From Erodium maritimum (taxonomy: Eukaryota; Streptophyta; Magnoliopsida; Geraniales; Geraniaceae), in NCBI GenBank assembly GCA_963921825.1, contig OY997594.1:44882557-44946556 (forward strand): DNA of 64,000 nt, read 5' to 3'. The notes under the pieces are model-generated. The model searched no databases and was not told where the DNA came from. It saw only the letters and a program-made list of their open reading frames with translations. The position numbers and the translations under genes were made by a program. Below, piece after piece: positions 47,519-57,984 of this stretch (position 1 is its first letter; the number at the start of each line of letters is the position of its first letter).

Positions 47519-50500
47519 TCAGGGTGGAGTAACAAGCCTAGGCTTCAAGAATTTCCAATCAAGGCAAGCTTTTGGATCAGATTTCCAACCAGATAAAGTG
47601 AAGAATTTTCCAGCTTTTTGAAAGGTAGACCACTCCCAGGAATAAGACTGCTGCACAATTTTTTGGAAGATTTCAGTAGCAGAGGAATTGGTATAATTGA
47701 AAAGGCTGTCATTCCTAGCCAACCAGATTTGCCAAAGTGTCAATTAGAAAAATTTGATCCAGTTATTTTTGTACTTCCTCTTCTGTAGAGAGCTCCACTG
47801 CAATAACCAAACTTTGACAGAACCTGGAATGATGAGAATAGTGCCCCACCAAGTAGCCAGCAAACACCAAACTTGCCATGCTCTAGGACAATGTAGAAGG
47901 ACATGGCTTCCATCTTTAAGGTCCCATTGACAATTGGGACAAACCAACTCCTGTAATGAGAGAGTTAACCCTCTAGCTTCTAGGAAACACTTTGAGGGGA
48001 TAGCTTCATAACATGCCAGCCAAGTAAAAGCTGTGATCTTTGGGGGAATTCCAGGCAGCCAAAGTAGGTTGCTCCAAAATGCAGTTGTAACAGATTGAGT
48101 GCCTTGCTGCTGAAGCAAAGAGTATAATTTTTTAACAGTGAAGCCATTAGGATCCCAATGCCAAACAAGAACATCTTCTAGGGAGTTGAGTGTTATGCCC
48201 AATAGAATGGAAGAAAAAGTATCCCAATCTGATTCAGCTCTTCCCCTAGGAACTCTGCAATAATCAAGGTCCCAAGTGACACCATCCCAAGCTTCAGCCA
48301 CCAACATATTTTTCGATTGAGATAGAACATATAATCTAGGAAAGAGATGTTTAAAAGATGTGTCCCCCCACCAAATGTCCTTCCAAAAGAAGGTTCTTTC
48401 TCCATTGCCAACTTTCTAGTGGAGTCCTTTATTTCCAAATATGATTTCAAACCTTGGATCATTAGCCAGATCCAGGATGTGAGAGATAAAGCTAGATGAT
48501 CCAATTTCATTGTAATTTGAAAGATCCCATTCATGGGAGCCCCGTCCAAATTTTGCACAGATAATTTGCTTCCATAGAGCATTTTTCTCTAGAGCAAACC
48601 TCCACCACCATTTTGCTAACAGGGCTATGTTCATGGAGGATAATTTTCTAATTCCCAGACCTCCTTCTTTCTTGGATTTGCAGACCTTACCCCAATTGAC
48701 CTTGTAGCAGCCCTTGCCATTAGCCTTCCCATGCCATAAAAGTTGTCTTTGCCAGCTTTCCATCTTCTTTAATACCCCCTTTGGGGCTTTGAGTATTGAG
48801 AAAAAATAAAGGGGCAAAGCACTAAGTGTTGATTTGATTAAAGTTATCCTACCCCCTAATGAGAGGAATTTTGCTTGCCATAAACCAAGGGCTTGTTTGA
48901 ATTTCTGTACTATTGGAGTCCAAGTATTCATCCTTCTTGTATTAGCTCCAAGAGGAAACCCCAAGTATACCATGGGCAGGGTTGAGGATGGATAGTGGAT
49001 AATGGATGATATGATCAGCTCTTCCCCATCTGAGAGATTCAAGGGAATGATTTGGGACTTTCCATAATTTACAGCTAATCCACTGGCTGAGAAAAGCAGA
49101 TGTAAGACATATTTGAGACATCTCACATGCTCAGGTATGGCCTTGAGAAAGAAGATTGAGTCATCTGCAAATTGCAGATGAGATATGGATGGGCCATTTG
49201 GGAATGGTTGGATCCCATGGAAGAGGTTGTTCCTGACACTTGCTTTCATAATTTGGTTCAAACCTTCAGCAGCCAATACAAAGAGAAGGGGAGAGAGTGC
49301 ACAACCTTGTCTGAGGCCTCTTGAAATTTTGAAATCTTTGGATGGGGACCCATTTATTAGCACTGAAACTGAGGCCTTAAAGCATGACAACATCCAGTTC
49401 TTCCAAGTAGATCCAAACCCCATTTTGGTTAGAATATGCAAAATATAGCTCCAGCTCACACTGTCAAATGCTTTATGGAAGTCTGCTTTGAAAACTATGG
49501 CTTTTGTTTTTGATTTTTTGATGGAATCAACCACTTCTGAGGCTATTAATATGCCATCAACAATTTGTCTTCCAGCTATAAATCCAGTTTGTTCATCCCC
49601 AACCAGGTTATGTATGACTAACTTAAGTCTGCAAGAGAGAAGCTTTGAAAATATTTTGTAGGGGCCACCCATTAAGCTTATTGGTCTATAATCAGCAAAG
49701 GTTAGAGGGGCTGGACCTTTTGGGATTAATGTCAAAAAGGAAGAGTTGATACCTTTTCCAAGCTGACCAGTGGAATGAAAGTGCTGGAGAAAATTCAGTA
49801 GATCAACCTTGATAATATTCCAAGTCACTTGAAAGAATCTGAGAGAAAATCCATCTGGGCCTGGAGCTTTGTCTCCATTACAGGCCAAGATAGCTTGAAG
49901 AACTTCCTCTTCCAGAAAAGGCCTCTCTAGCCAGGCCCTTTCTTGTGCTGAGATTGAATTGAATGGAAGATCTTGGAGTTCAATAAATTCTAAGTTAACA
50001 CTTTGGAAACTAGACTTGTAGTGTTCTGCAGCAGCTGCTTTTATAAGGTTTGGATCAGTGATTAGAACCCCATTGACCTCTATGGAAGTAATTTTTTTCC
50101 TAACACCATTGTAGTTTGCAATTTTATGAAAATAACTGGATCCCTTATCCCCATCATCAAACCATCTTTTCCTTTCTTTCTGACTCCACAATTTTGCTAG
50201 CAACTTGTATTTTTTGATTAGTTCTGCCTTGAAAGCTCCTCTAGCAGAACTCTCCTGATCAGATAGAGGCCTTGTTTCTAATAGATTGTCCAGCACATTG
50301 ATATTTGTAGTAAGTTGATCAATTTGTGCATCTAAGTTTCCAAAGACTTCCCTGCTCCATTGCTTGAGGTCTGCTCTTAATGATTTAAGCTTCATCCATA
50401 GGACATACTGAGGGGAACCAGTAACTGAATAACTCTGCTAGAAGGATGCTACTGCTGGAAGGAGTCTTGTGTCTTCAAGCCATATATTTAAAAACTTAAA

Positions 50501-51220
50501 GGGTCTTGGTCCCCAATCTAGGGTGTTATTGAATAAAAGCAATGGCCTATGATCTGAAATTGATCTAGGCAGACATGACTGGGATAAGGAGGGCATGAAA
50601 GCAAGCAGCTCATTACTAACAAGAAATCTATCTATTCTTGAAGCTTGAGATCCAGGGCCATACCAAGTGAACTTTCCACCTTGTAGTGGTAAGTCAATCA
50701 GACCTGTGTTATTTAGGAGCCTTTGAAAATTGTGCATTGAGCTTCCTCCACTTCTGAAGCTGAGTCTATCAGAAGGTGAGAGTATTGCATTGAAGTCACC
50801 TCCCACAATTAGCCACATATCAGATTGAGCACATAATTCCTTTTCAATTTCCAACCAAAGAGCTGCTCTATTTTGGAGGTTATTTGGAGCATATACATTT
50901 ATGATGCAGCAGGGCTGATTGAGAGAAGATATCAAACCAAACCAGCAGAGAGCTCCTTGCAAAGGTTTAATAGAGGTCATGGTATATAATGTAGTGTTCC
51001 AAAAGCTTAGAATTCCTCCTGAGGTTCCAGAGGCATCTATTGCAGCAACCTCCCAGTCAGTGGACAATCCACACATCCTAGAGATGTTTGATGGTAGTTT
51101 TTCTATTTTTGATTCCTGTATCAGCATAAAGTATGGAGATTGCTTGCGTACCAAGCAACTGAGGCTTTTCCTCTTTTGAGAAGAGGAGAGTCCTCTCATA
51201 TTCCATGAGAGGACCTTCAT
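47519..51220 (-). pseudogene. LINE-C ORF2, complete order, three in-frame stops
   Basis: Endonuclease and reverse transcriptase for target-primed insertion. The ATG at 51220 opens the endonuclease: VLSWNMRGL, LIQESKIE, NVYAPNN, GGDFNAILSP, SRIDRFLVS, SDHRPLLLF, all with the catalytic residues. TAG at 50438-50440, then RT (50395-48416): LIPKGPAPLTFADYRPISL, DEQTGFIAGRQIVDGIL, FKADFHKAFDSVSW, RGLRQGCALSPLLF, and HLQFADDSIFF with the FADD catalytic box intact. TAG at 48416-48418, then the zinc-finger C-terminus (LPGIPPKITAFTWLACYEAIP, LVCPNCQ, HVLLHCPRAWQVW). TAA at 47744-47746, then 74 more codons ending VTPP. All parts stay in one frame. No frameshift is needed. Confidence 0.9.
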
Positions 51221-54008
51221 TCTTGATTAAAAAGAGGAGAGATGTATTGGGGTCCCCCCCCCCCCCCCTCAAGCTCTGATCTTCCAAGGCTAACATGCTT
51301 CCAGCCTTTAGATCCTCCCCTTCAGTATCTATCTCTGGCTCTTTTGCAAAACCTTCCTCATCTAGGCCATTGAGTCTTTGTATGACTGCCTCATCATCAA
51401 GTTTTGAATTCAGTCCTATAGCCTTTCCAAACCTCCAAGCCTTCATTGCCTCAGATTCATCAGGTTGCACAATTTGTGGCTTCTTGGTTTTTACTGAAGT
51501 GGACCCTTTCTCCTTCAACTTGGATCTGGTATCATAAATTCTGGCTTGTGATTTTTTGGATGCTTTTTTCTTTCCTCTCAGTTTGCTGTTTGTATCTACC
51601 AATGCAATGGTTTTATTCAGGCCCAAAAAGTCTGCCACTTCTTGAACTTGAGGAGAAGCTAGATTAGGAGAGAGTGGAGATGAGGTTGCAGCCTCCAAAC
51701 CAGATTCCAGTGAGTCAAGCCCTAATTTTCCCTCCAAAAATTCTGTATTGTCAACAGTGGTATAAATCCCATCAGAGGCAACTGTAGGTTTGTAATTCTG
51801 AATTTAAGTAGGGCCATCTGAGTTTAAAGCCTTTTGGAACAATAAATGCCCATCTCTTTCCAAAGTGTTTCTTATATTCTCAACTGGTATAATATCTGTA
51901 CCAGTCACTTCAGTTGTAAAATGTGTATCAGAAATTCCAAGAAGACTTGTAACCTGGGGAGAAGGACTTGGTTGGTGTAACTGAATTGAACTGGTGGCAG
52001 CAACTGTTTGATCTTGGTATTCAGGAGTTGGTTTCAAACCAGAAAACACTAGAGTTTCCAGGGCAGTAGGAACTGGTGGTGATTTTTCCAAATGCTCAAA
52101 CTCATGAAGGAATAAAATTGAAGTATTCCTAACAACAGGTTCATATGTATCTTGCACAAAGAGATCATCATGTATTCCAACTGTGAGAGGATCATTAATT
52201 TCAGTAAGAGGTACCATAGCAGTGGGAGCATTAATGCATAACAATGAATGACTTGCCTCTTGAACTAGGTTGACCTCAGAAGTGCAGTGATCCACCATAA
52301 GTTCCAACTCAGGATTAGAGCCATCAACCAAGGTTGTTGGGATCCTCTGAGCAGAATTTGCACCTGGAACAATATGAGTATCAGATAAATTTACTTCATC
52401 AACATGTCCTTCAATGGAATAATCACTGTCGAATTCTGAGCCTGAGTTAGAATCATTTTGTTGTTCAGATGAGTTGTTATGGGGGCTTGTTGTAGCAGTA
52501 GATTGAGGGAGATTGGTAGCTTGAACAGTAGTAACCCAGACTTGATACTTAGAGTTTCCCAGGGTGATAAAAGCTTCTTCTGAAATGTTTTTGGACTGAG
52601 ATGAATGTACCAGTACATATGCTGTGTGGATTGAGATATCTTGTGCAGACTGAGGATGAGTATAGAGGACTTTCCCAAATTTGCTAACAGCAGCTTGAAA
52701 ACTTTCTTCACACCAGCCAAAAAAAGGGACGCCTTGAATTGCCAGCCAAGTTAAATGCCCTCCCTTTGTGAAGAGCTCCCCCTTTCCTGGTATAAAGGTG
52801 AGCCATTTTTGCAGCCAAGCTCCATCTTCAAATAGCAAGTGTTTATCAAATTGTGGATCAGGGCAGTGCACCAGCAATGCTTTGTTGCCCAGGTCTTTAA
52901 GCTGAAGTTCACATATTCCTTCCATAGCAATCTCCTGCATCATTTCTTCCATAGATATATCCAGATGGGTTATTGCCAAATGAGCTCTCTCCAGCAGCTT
53001 TAGTTTATCAGTAACAATGGACCCTTGCGTGGAGAAATCCTCATAGCTTTTTTGTTGGTACATAAGACTTTGAGCTGGAGGCTTGGTAGTGAAGTTGTAG
53101 TTAGAGTTTCTCCTGTCCCAAGCTTCAGTAACAAAAAGAGTTTGATCCTTGACTCTAAGGCCATTGCATTGTTTGATAGCTTGTTGCAGATCCCACTTGG
53201 TTGAAAGATAGATAAAGCCATACCAACTGCCTCTTATGTTTGGTTTGAATCGAGCCACAGATTTAATATAACCAGAGAGCTTTCCAAAGAACTTATCCAT
53301 CCAGTCAGAGTTGACCTTAGCAGGTATGTTGAGCACAAAAGCTGTGTAGAGAGGTTGAGAAATCTGAGACAAATTAATTTTGGGAGGTAAGGTAGTAGTT
53401 TCAAAACCAGGAGGAGGGTTTCTAAGCGAAGAAGAGCTTTCTTCCCGGCCGTTAGCAGTGGGAGGCAGTAAAGGATCCTCAGCAAAGCACACCTCTTTGC
53501 CCTTATTGTTTCTGTCAGATTGGTGAAGGGAGGGGTCAATAGCTCTGCTTTGAAAATGTGGACCATTGTATGTTGGCGTCGAATCTCTACCCGAAGAGAG
53601 TGGTTGGAAGTTTTTGTCATAAAACATTTTTTGCCCACCGATCATTTTTGTGCAGCCGCCAGGAGAGTATTGCTGATTTTTGTCTGAAGAGGAGGGAGAG
53701 ACCGGCTTGTTTCGTCTTCCTCTGTTTCCTCTGTTTTTCACTCCTTTTTTGGGTATATGCATAGGTCGTAAAGGGGGTGGAGGAGGCAAACTTTCACCAC
53801 TGAGCTCCAGGGGGGTAAGACAGGCACCCGACCGAGAAGGAGAGAGAGCCATAGATCTTGCAGAACAAGCAGTTGCCAGAAGAAGAGAGAGATGATGGTT
53901 CGATGTTTTACAAAACAACAAGAACACTACACCAAGAAGAAAGGAAACCCAGAAACTAAGACTGGGTATCAGGAAGGATGAAGAAACGGTGACTAGTAAG
54001 TCGAGCAA
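51078..54008 (-). pseudogene. LINE-C ORF1, one in-frame stop
   Basis: RNA-binding protein of an L1-type LINE. The open part from 54008 to 51804 is 734 codons; the likelier start is the Met at about 53852 (MALSPSRSGACL). An RRM-like fold reads LYTAFVLNIPAKVNSDWMDK ... GSWYGFIYLST ... LFVTEAW. The DUF4283-like region reads LTWLAIQGVPFFGWCEESFQ ... VLYTHPQSAQD. An in-frame TAA at 51804-51806 is followed, still in frame, by the C-terminal part RIYDTRSKLKEKGS ... WRFGKAIGLNSKL, present in the half-LINE too. A run of 15 C (51254-51268, G on the coding strand) sits near the end. Confidence 0.8.
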
Positions 54009-54151
54009 ATGGTGAACAGATGAAGAACTTGAAGAAGGTTGAAGATGTTACATTGATACAACTGTAGCATGAAGAGAGAGTTTGTAACAACTTGCGAATT
54101 TGTGTGAGGAACAGGTGAGAGAACCAACCACTTGAGCCTAGGTAGAGGTAG

Positions 54152-54601
54152 TTGATGCTTCTTTTGCTTGACAATTGGAAGTGAATAATTAATTGTCTTT
54201 GTCTAGGAAAAAGTGATGATAGAGACGCCTTGGCCTCTTTCTTCTCACTTGTCAGAAAAAAGGCTTCATCTAAGCCAACATGGTTCAGGTAAATTTGTCG
54301 GAGACAAACATGTGGACGTCATCAGTGGCGGAACTATTTATTTCAATGGGGAGACACCGAAATTTTGCAGTGACAATACGTGACTGTAAAAGAAATTTGA
54401 GGGAGACACAACTAGGAAATTAGAAAGAAGATGAAACATGTGCATGCATAGTCCTTTAATAGGTAAATTTTAAGGAATGGATGGTTAAGTTACAAAGATA
54501 AAGAGTATTGTTTCTTTAATAAGATGAATATCAATAATCTAAATAATAAACACAAACCAATAAGTATATCATTATCATTTATGAGGGTAAAGCAAACTGA
54601 C
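54152..54601. other. Remaining FT intron 3 DNA
   Basis: AT-rich DNA between the LINE-C target site and FT exon 3. I looked for FT exon 4 here and found none. No other gene. Confidence 0.5.
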
Positions 54602-55878
54602 CGAAAGTAACTCCAGTAGTTGCGGGAATATCAGTCACCATCCTAACGATTCATGGAAGTGTTAATCGATGAACAAGAAAGAAAAAGAAGAAGCACTATA
54701 TATCTAAACAAGGAAGCTGATTGGACAAGTATCAAAAGATGCAATTTCATTGGCCTTTTATCATGAGACATCGGAATTTTATTCTCTTTCAAAAGGAATT
54801 TTCTTCTTTTTCCTCTTTTGTTTTCCACCACTTTTATATATACCTGAACCTGACATTTTAATGATTAAAATTTTAATATGCTTCTCTTGAGTTTTTATTT
54901 TATTTTAGGGATAACACCGAATCCTAACTGTGTTGGAAATTTGTTTTTCACATCCTAACTGTGTTGAAAATTTGTTTTTCACATCCTAACTGTGACCACC
55001 TTTTCATGACATCTCATATACCAAACTTTTTCTTCCTCAGGAGAGGGTAATTTATCATATGCTTTCGCTGATAAAAAAATATATATACCAAAGGTCACCA
55101 TTTGTCACATGTCATATACAAAATGTGGTTTTTTTTGACAAAACATGAAAAATGACACAAAAAAATGTTTTTTTTTGGTAAATTTATACCACCTACCTCT
55201 TGTAGTGCACTGATAAACACAAATTATACAAAAAATAAGAGGAAAAACCATCGAATGCGAACGTTATGCCACTTTTTGGTGTCATTTTTCATGTTTTGTA
55301 AAAAAAACCACCTTTGCTATAGGACGTGTCACGAAAAGGTGCCCACAGTTAGGACGTGAAAACCACATTTCCAACACAGTTAGGATTCGGCGTTATCCCT
55401 TTATTTTATTATACATTTGACTGAAACATGTAACTTACTGACCAATGCAAATATTCTTTCAAGCCCGGTTCGCTAGGGCTTGGGGCATCGGGGTCCACCA
55501 TAACCTGCAACAATGGATGCAATTAATACACATATATGAATCATAATAAGTGATTCATTAAACACACGAGTTCCAAGGTTGACACCGTAACAATTGGTTT
55601 ACACCTGATTATATTCTTATATATATATATATAATATCCTTGTCAGGTGGAAAGATGGATACATGGATATAGGTTGTTACCAGTGTGTAGACGGTCCTTA
55701 GGTCGTGGCCACCAACATCGACCCTAGGTTGGTTGACTAGTAGGGAGGGCTTGAACTCGGAACCATTGTTGACCTCCCTACCATTGTACACGATCCTAAA
55801 AGGGACGGACCTTGTGAACGGGTCAAGAACATCCCCAACCACACGCCCGACTACTAGAGGGTCTCTGTCCCGAGGCAT
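54602..55878 (-). CDS. FT: FT-type PEBP gene, exons 1-3 (exon 4 not found)
   Basis: Florigen-type phosphatidylethanolamine-binding protein. In plants FT moves from leaf phloem to the shoot tip and, with FD and 14-3-3 proteins, starts flowering. Exon 1 55878-55681 (66 codons): [20 protein letters not shown] ... [18 protein letters not shown]. Exon 2 55504-55443 (62 bp): [21 protein letters not shown]. Exon 3 54642-54602 (41 bp): [14 protein letters not shown]. All splice sites are GT-AG, and the sizes of exons 2 and 3 are exactly those of FT genes. The Tyr in EYLHW is the residue that separates FT (Tyr85) from TFL1 (His). The ligand-pocket motif DPDAPSPS is intact. Exon 4, about 75 codons with GxHR and the external loop, is not in the 450 bp downstream nor, as far as I can see, elsewhere in the window. 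Intron 2 carries a MITE, and LINE-C lies in intron 3. Either the gene is 3'-truncated or exon 4 is far away. Confidence 0.88.
54908..55399. mobile_element. Mutator-like MITE in FT intron 2
   Basis: 492 bp, flanked by a perfect 9-bp duplication TTTATTTTA (54899-54907 and 55400-55408). Inverted ends: GGGATAACACCGAATCCTAA at the left and its near complement at the right, extending over about 80-100 bp. The left arm has a local duplication of CACATCCTAACTGTG. It makes up most of the 800-bp intron 2. Confidence 0.85.
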
Positions 55879-55893
55879 GCTTCACAAACCCAA

Positions 55894-55898
<5 letters not shown>

Positions 55899-55924
<26 letters not shown>
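55899..55924. repeat. (TA)13 microsatellite in the FT leader
   Basis: Uninterrupted TA repeat 21 bp upstream of the FT start codon, between it and the TATA box. A shorter TA run lies in intron 1 near 55617-55633. Confidence 0.85.
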
Positions 55925-55932
<8 letters not shown>

Positions 55933-55990
55933 GCAAATTTTCTCTCTGTTGAGTGTTGAGTCGAATACTTATTACTTGAAGCTACCATTG

Positions 55991-56000
55991 CCTATTTATA
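55991..56000 (-). promoter_or_regulatory. Likely FT TATA box
   Basis: TATAAATAGG on the minus strand, about 110 bp before the FT ATG at 55878, which leaves a leader of about 80 bp. A second TATAAATAGG, reversed from CCTATTTATA, lies near 56144-56153. Confidence 0.55.
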
Positions 56001-56450
56001 CTTGAATTTTGGTATCTCCTACCTTTATCTTTCTTTACCATCACCCATCTACAGAATCAACCTTTTCAAAAACGAGAACATATACACATTTGATGTTTTT
56101 TTAATGACTATTAGTTTATGCTTTTGCCTCATTACTTCATTGCCTATTTATACAATGCCTCAACTGAATCTGAATCTGTAACCTAGCTGTTCATTAAGTC
56201 TAGTATCGGAACAAGGAATTTATTTTATAGGTAGTCATTGATAATTAATAAAATTACACAAGAAAAAAAACAAGTGGACTTTCAGATATTTAGCTACTCA
56301 AGTTTTGTATATAGTCTGTGTATAACTTAATATTGTATTTGATAAACATTTTTTTGAAGAGAAAATGTTAATCAAAGATAATGAAATCCACCATTATGAT
56401 CATGTGCTTTAAAATATAGAAATATGTTTCCAAATGTGTCATGATATATA
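56001..56450 (-). promoter_or_regulatory. FT proximal 5' flank
   Basis: AT-rich, without ORFs, between the TATA box and the CACTA-type end at 56451. If FT is expressed, this is all the proximal promoter that is free of recognisable transposon DNA. No specific binding site is claimed. Confidence 0.4.
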
Positions 56451-56760
56451 CACTACACCAAAGTGTCACATAAGCGACTGGAATTATAATTTTCAATCCT
56501 TGTTCATGATAAAAGCGACTAATCAGTCGCTACTTGTCTTGACAACTAAGAATTGTGCTTATTCGTCTGACATAAACGACTAAGCTTAATAAGCTTATTC
56601 ACTATTCATCTTTGTGACTAAGAATTGTATTTAGTCGCCTGATATAAGCGACTAAGCTTAATAAGCTTAGTTACTATTCATCTTCACGACTATAATACTT
56701 AATCGTATGACATAAGCGACTAAATTTAATAAGCTTAGCCGTCATTCATCCCAAAAAATG
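56451..56760 (+). mobile_element. CACTA transposon end with subterminal repeats
   Basis: Starts CACTACACCAAA, the conserved CACTA (En/Spm) terminus. It is followed by several ATAAGCGACTAA motifs in both directions (for example AGCGACTAATCAGTCGCT at about 56513-56530) and three tandem units of about 72 bp (56541-56754) with the core CGACTAAGCTTAATAAGCTTA. Such repeats bind transposase in CACTA elements. I found neither the other end (TTTGGTGTAGTG) nor a transposase, so this may be an end fragment. Confidence 0.65.
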
Positions 56761-56844
56761 ATATATGATATAAATGATAATTATTGAATAACCTTAACCT
56801 ATATAATTAAGAGAAGATAAACAAAGCTTTCACATAAAACCTTT

Positions 56845-57690
56845 AGGGTTTCAGAAACCCTAGCCTTGAAGGTGGATTTACCCCAGGGCCGTCGTCGCTC
56901 CTCCCGGCCTATGTTCGGTATCGCTTCGCCTTCGATATGGCGTTCATCATCTTCATCCTCTCATGCTAGTCCGCTGCTCACAAGGGTCATCAGAACCTAA
57001 TCCCCATCTTCTCTGATTTCCCCAATCTCACCCCAACTCCCATCACCACGATCACGCTACCGTCGACATCGCCTGGTCCTGTCCCAATTGTTTTTTTTGG
57101 GGGTGGGGGGGGGGTCTCGTCTGCTACTGACTCTTCCCCGACTGATCTCAGCGGCAATTCTCTAAAGCCTCTATCGTCGTCTCTAAAGTCGCATCAATCG
57201 CCGCTTTGAAGTCGCCTCTGAAGGCGCTGCTGGTACGTCCTTCTCCCTGACCTCCACCACCGCACCATCCTCGACCCCTCTCTCGATTCTGGATCTAACT
57301 ATTCGAGTGTCTTTTTTATTTAATCTGATTTTGTTTTTGCAGGGTCAAGAACTAGTACGCAGAGATTCAGGGACTTGTGCTCTAGGGACTGGCCTTGGGA
57401 GGTGTCCCTTAGAAGAGCTCTGCCTCCCGACGAAGTGGATGATAACAGGTTCGGTCGTACTCGACTGTGCATGCAGCGTTTAGGCAAGACCTCGAGCAGT
57501 CGTAGTCAACTTCGTCTAGTTTTAGTGTGTCACCTTTATGGAATCTCATTCAATATCGTCAGGGACGGTTATAGTATGAAAAAAACTACGACAACATTAT
57601 GTCTTTTGTCTGTTCTTCGTGGTCAGAGTTTTATTCCCGATGCACTCGAATGTATTTGAATTTAAATTAATGAATTGCACATTTCGCTCA
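56845..57690 (+). repeat. Dispersed non-LTR-like repeat, copy 2
   Basis: Collinear with 4975-5850. It starts at the palindrome AGGGTTTCAGAAACCCT, has the T8G5TG10 tract (57091-57114), and ends in an A-rich tail near 57700. An ORF in its second half (57375-57659, 94 codons, MCSRDWPWEVSLRRALPPDE) is not open in copy 1, so it is probably not a gene. TTTTTGCAG before 57342 could be a splice acceptor of an ancestral transcript. Confidence 0.55.
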
Positions 57691-57984
57691 AAAAAGAAGG
57701 GAAGATCAAAAAAAAAATTGTCAAGATTATTGTCTGAGAATGCAAACAAATTAGAACCAACAGTTCATGTTATAACAAATTATCACGTATATTTTTAGAG
57801 AATAAATCAAATAGAAACCACCTCCTAACGTAAAAACCGTGTGAACCAATTCAAGCCATTCATTTCATAGATGGATGAATGAGATGCAATTGAGTTGTTG
57901 ACTTGTTGACTGAAAAAAACAACACTTTTTTGTAAATTTTAGGGGCTTTTTAGTAAAACCATCATTTTTTTTACCAATTCACAA
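57691..57984. other. Spacer without gene
   Basis: AT-rich with homopolymer runs. Nothing recognised. Confidence 0.4.

Larger units (their letters stand above)
46630..54139 (-). mobile_element. LINE-C, full-length L1-type
   Basis: 7.5 kb with a 12-bp target duplication AGGTAGAGGTAG at 46618-46629 and 54140-54151. The poly(A) end is at 46630, with tail TTGCTGATT before it. Order on the minus strand: a short 5' leader (54139-54009), ORF1, ORF2, a 3' UTR of about 0.9 kb (47518-46640). ORFs in other frames are shadows. It lies downstream of FT exon 3, in what should be FT intron 3. Confidence 0.9.

Noticed and set aside
46776..47540. Minus-strand ORFs after LINE-C ORF2
   Set aside because: They lie in the T/G-rich 3' UTR in several frames, with no domain.
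54152..54601. FT exon 4
   Set aside because: No stretch encodes GxHR, APGW or the C-terminal PEBP text on either strand here, nor on the plus strand of 56-64 kb as far as I can read.
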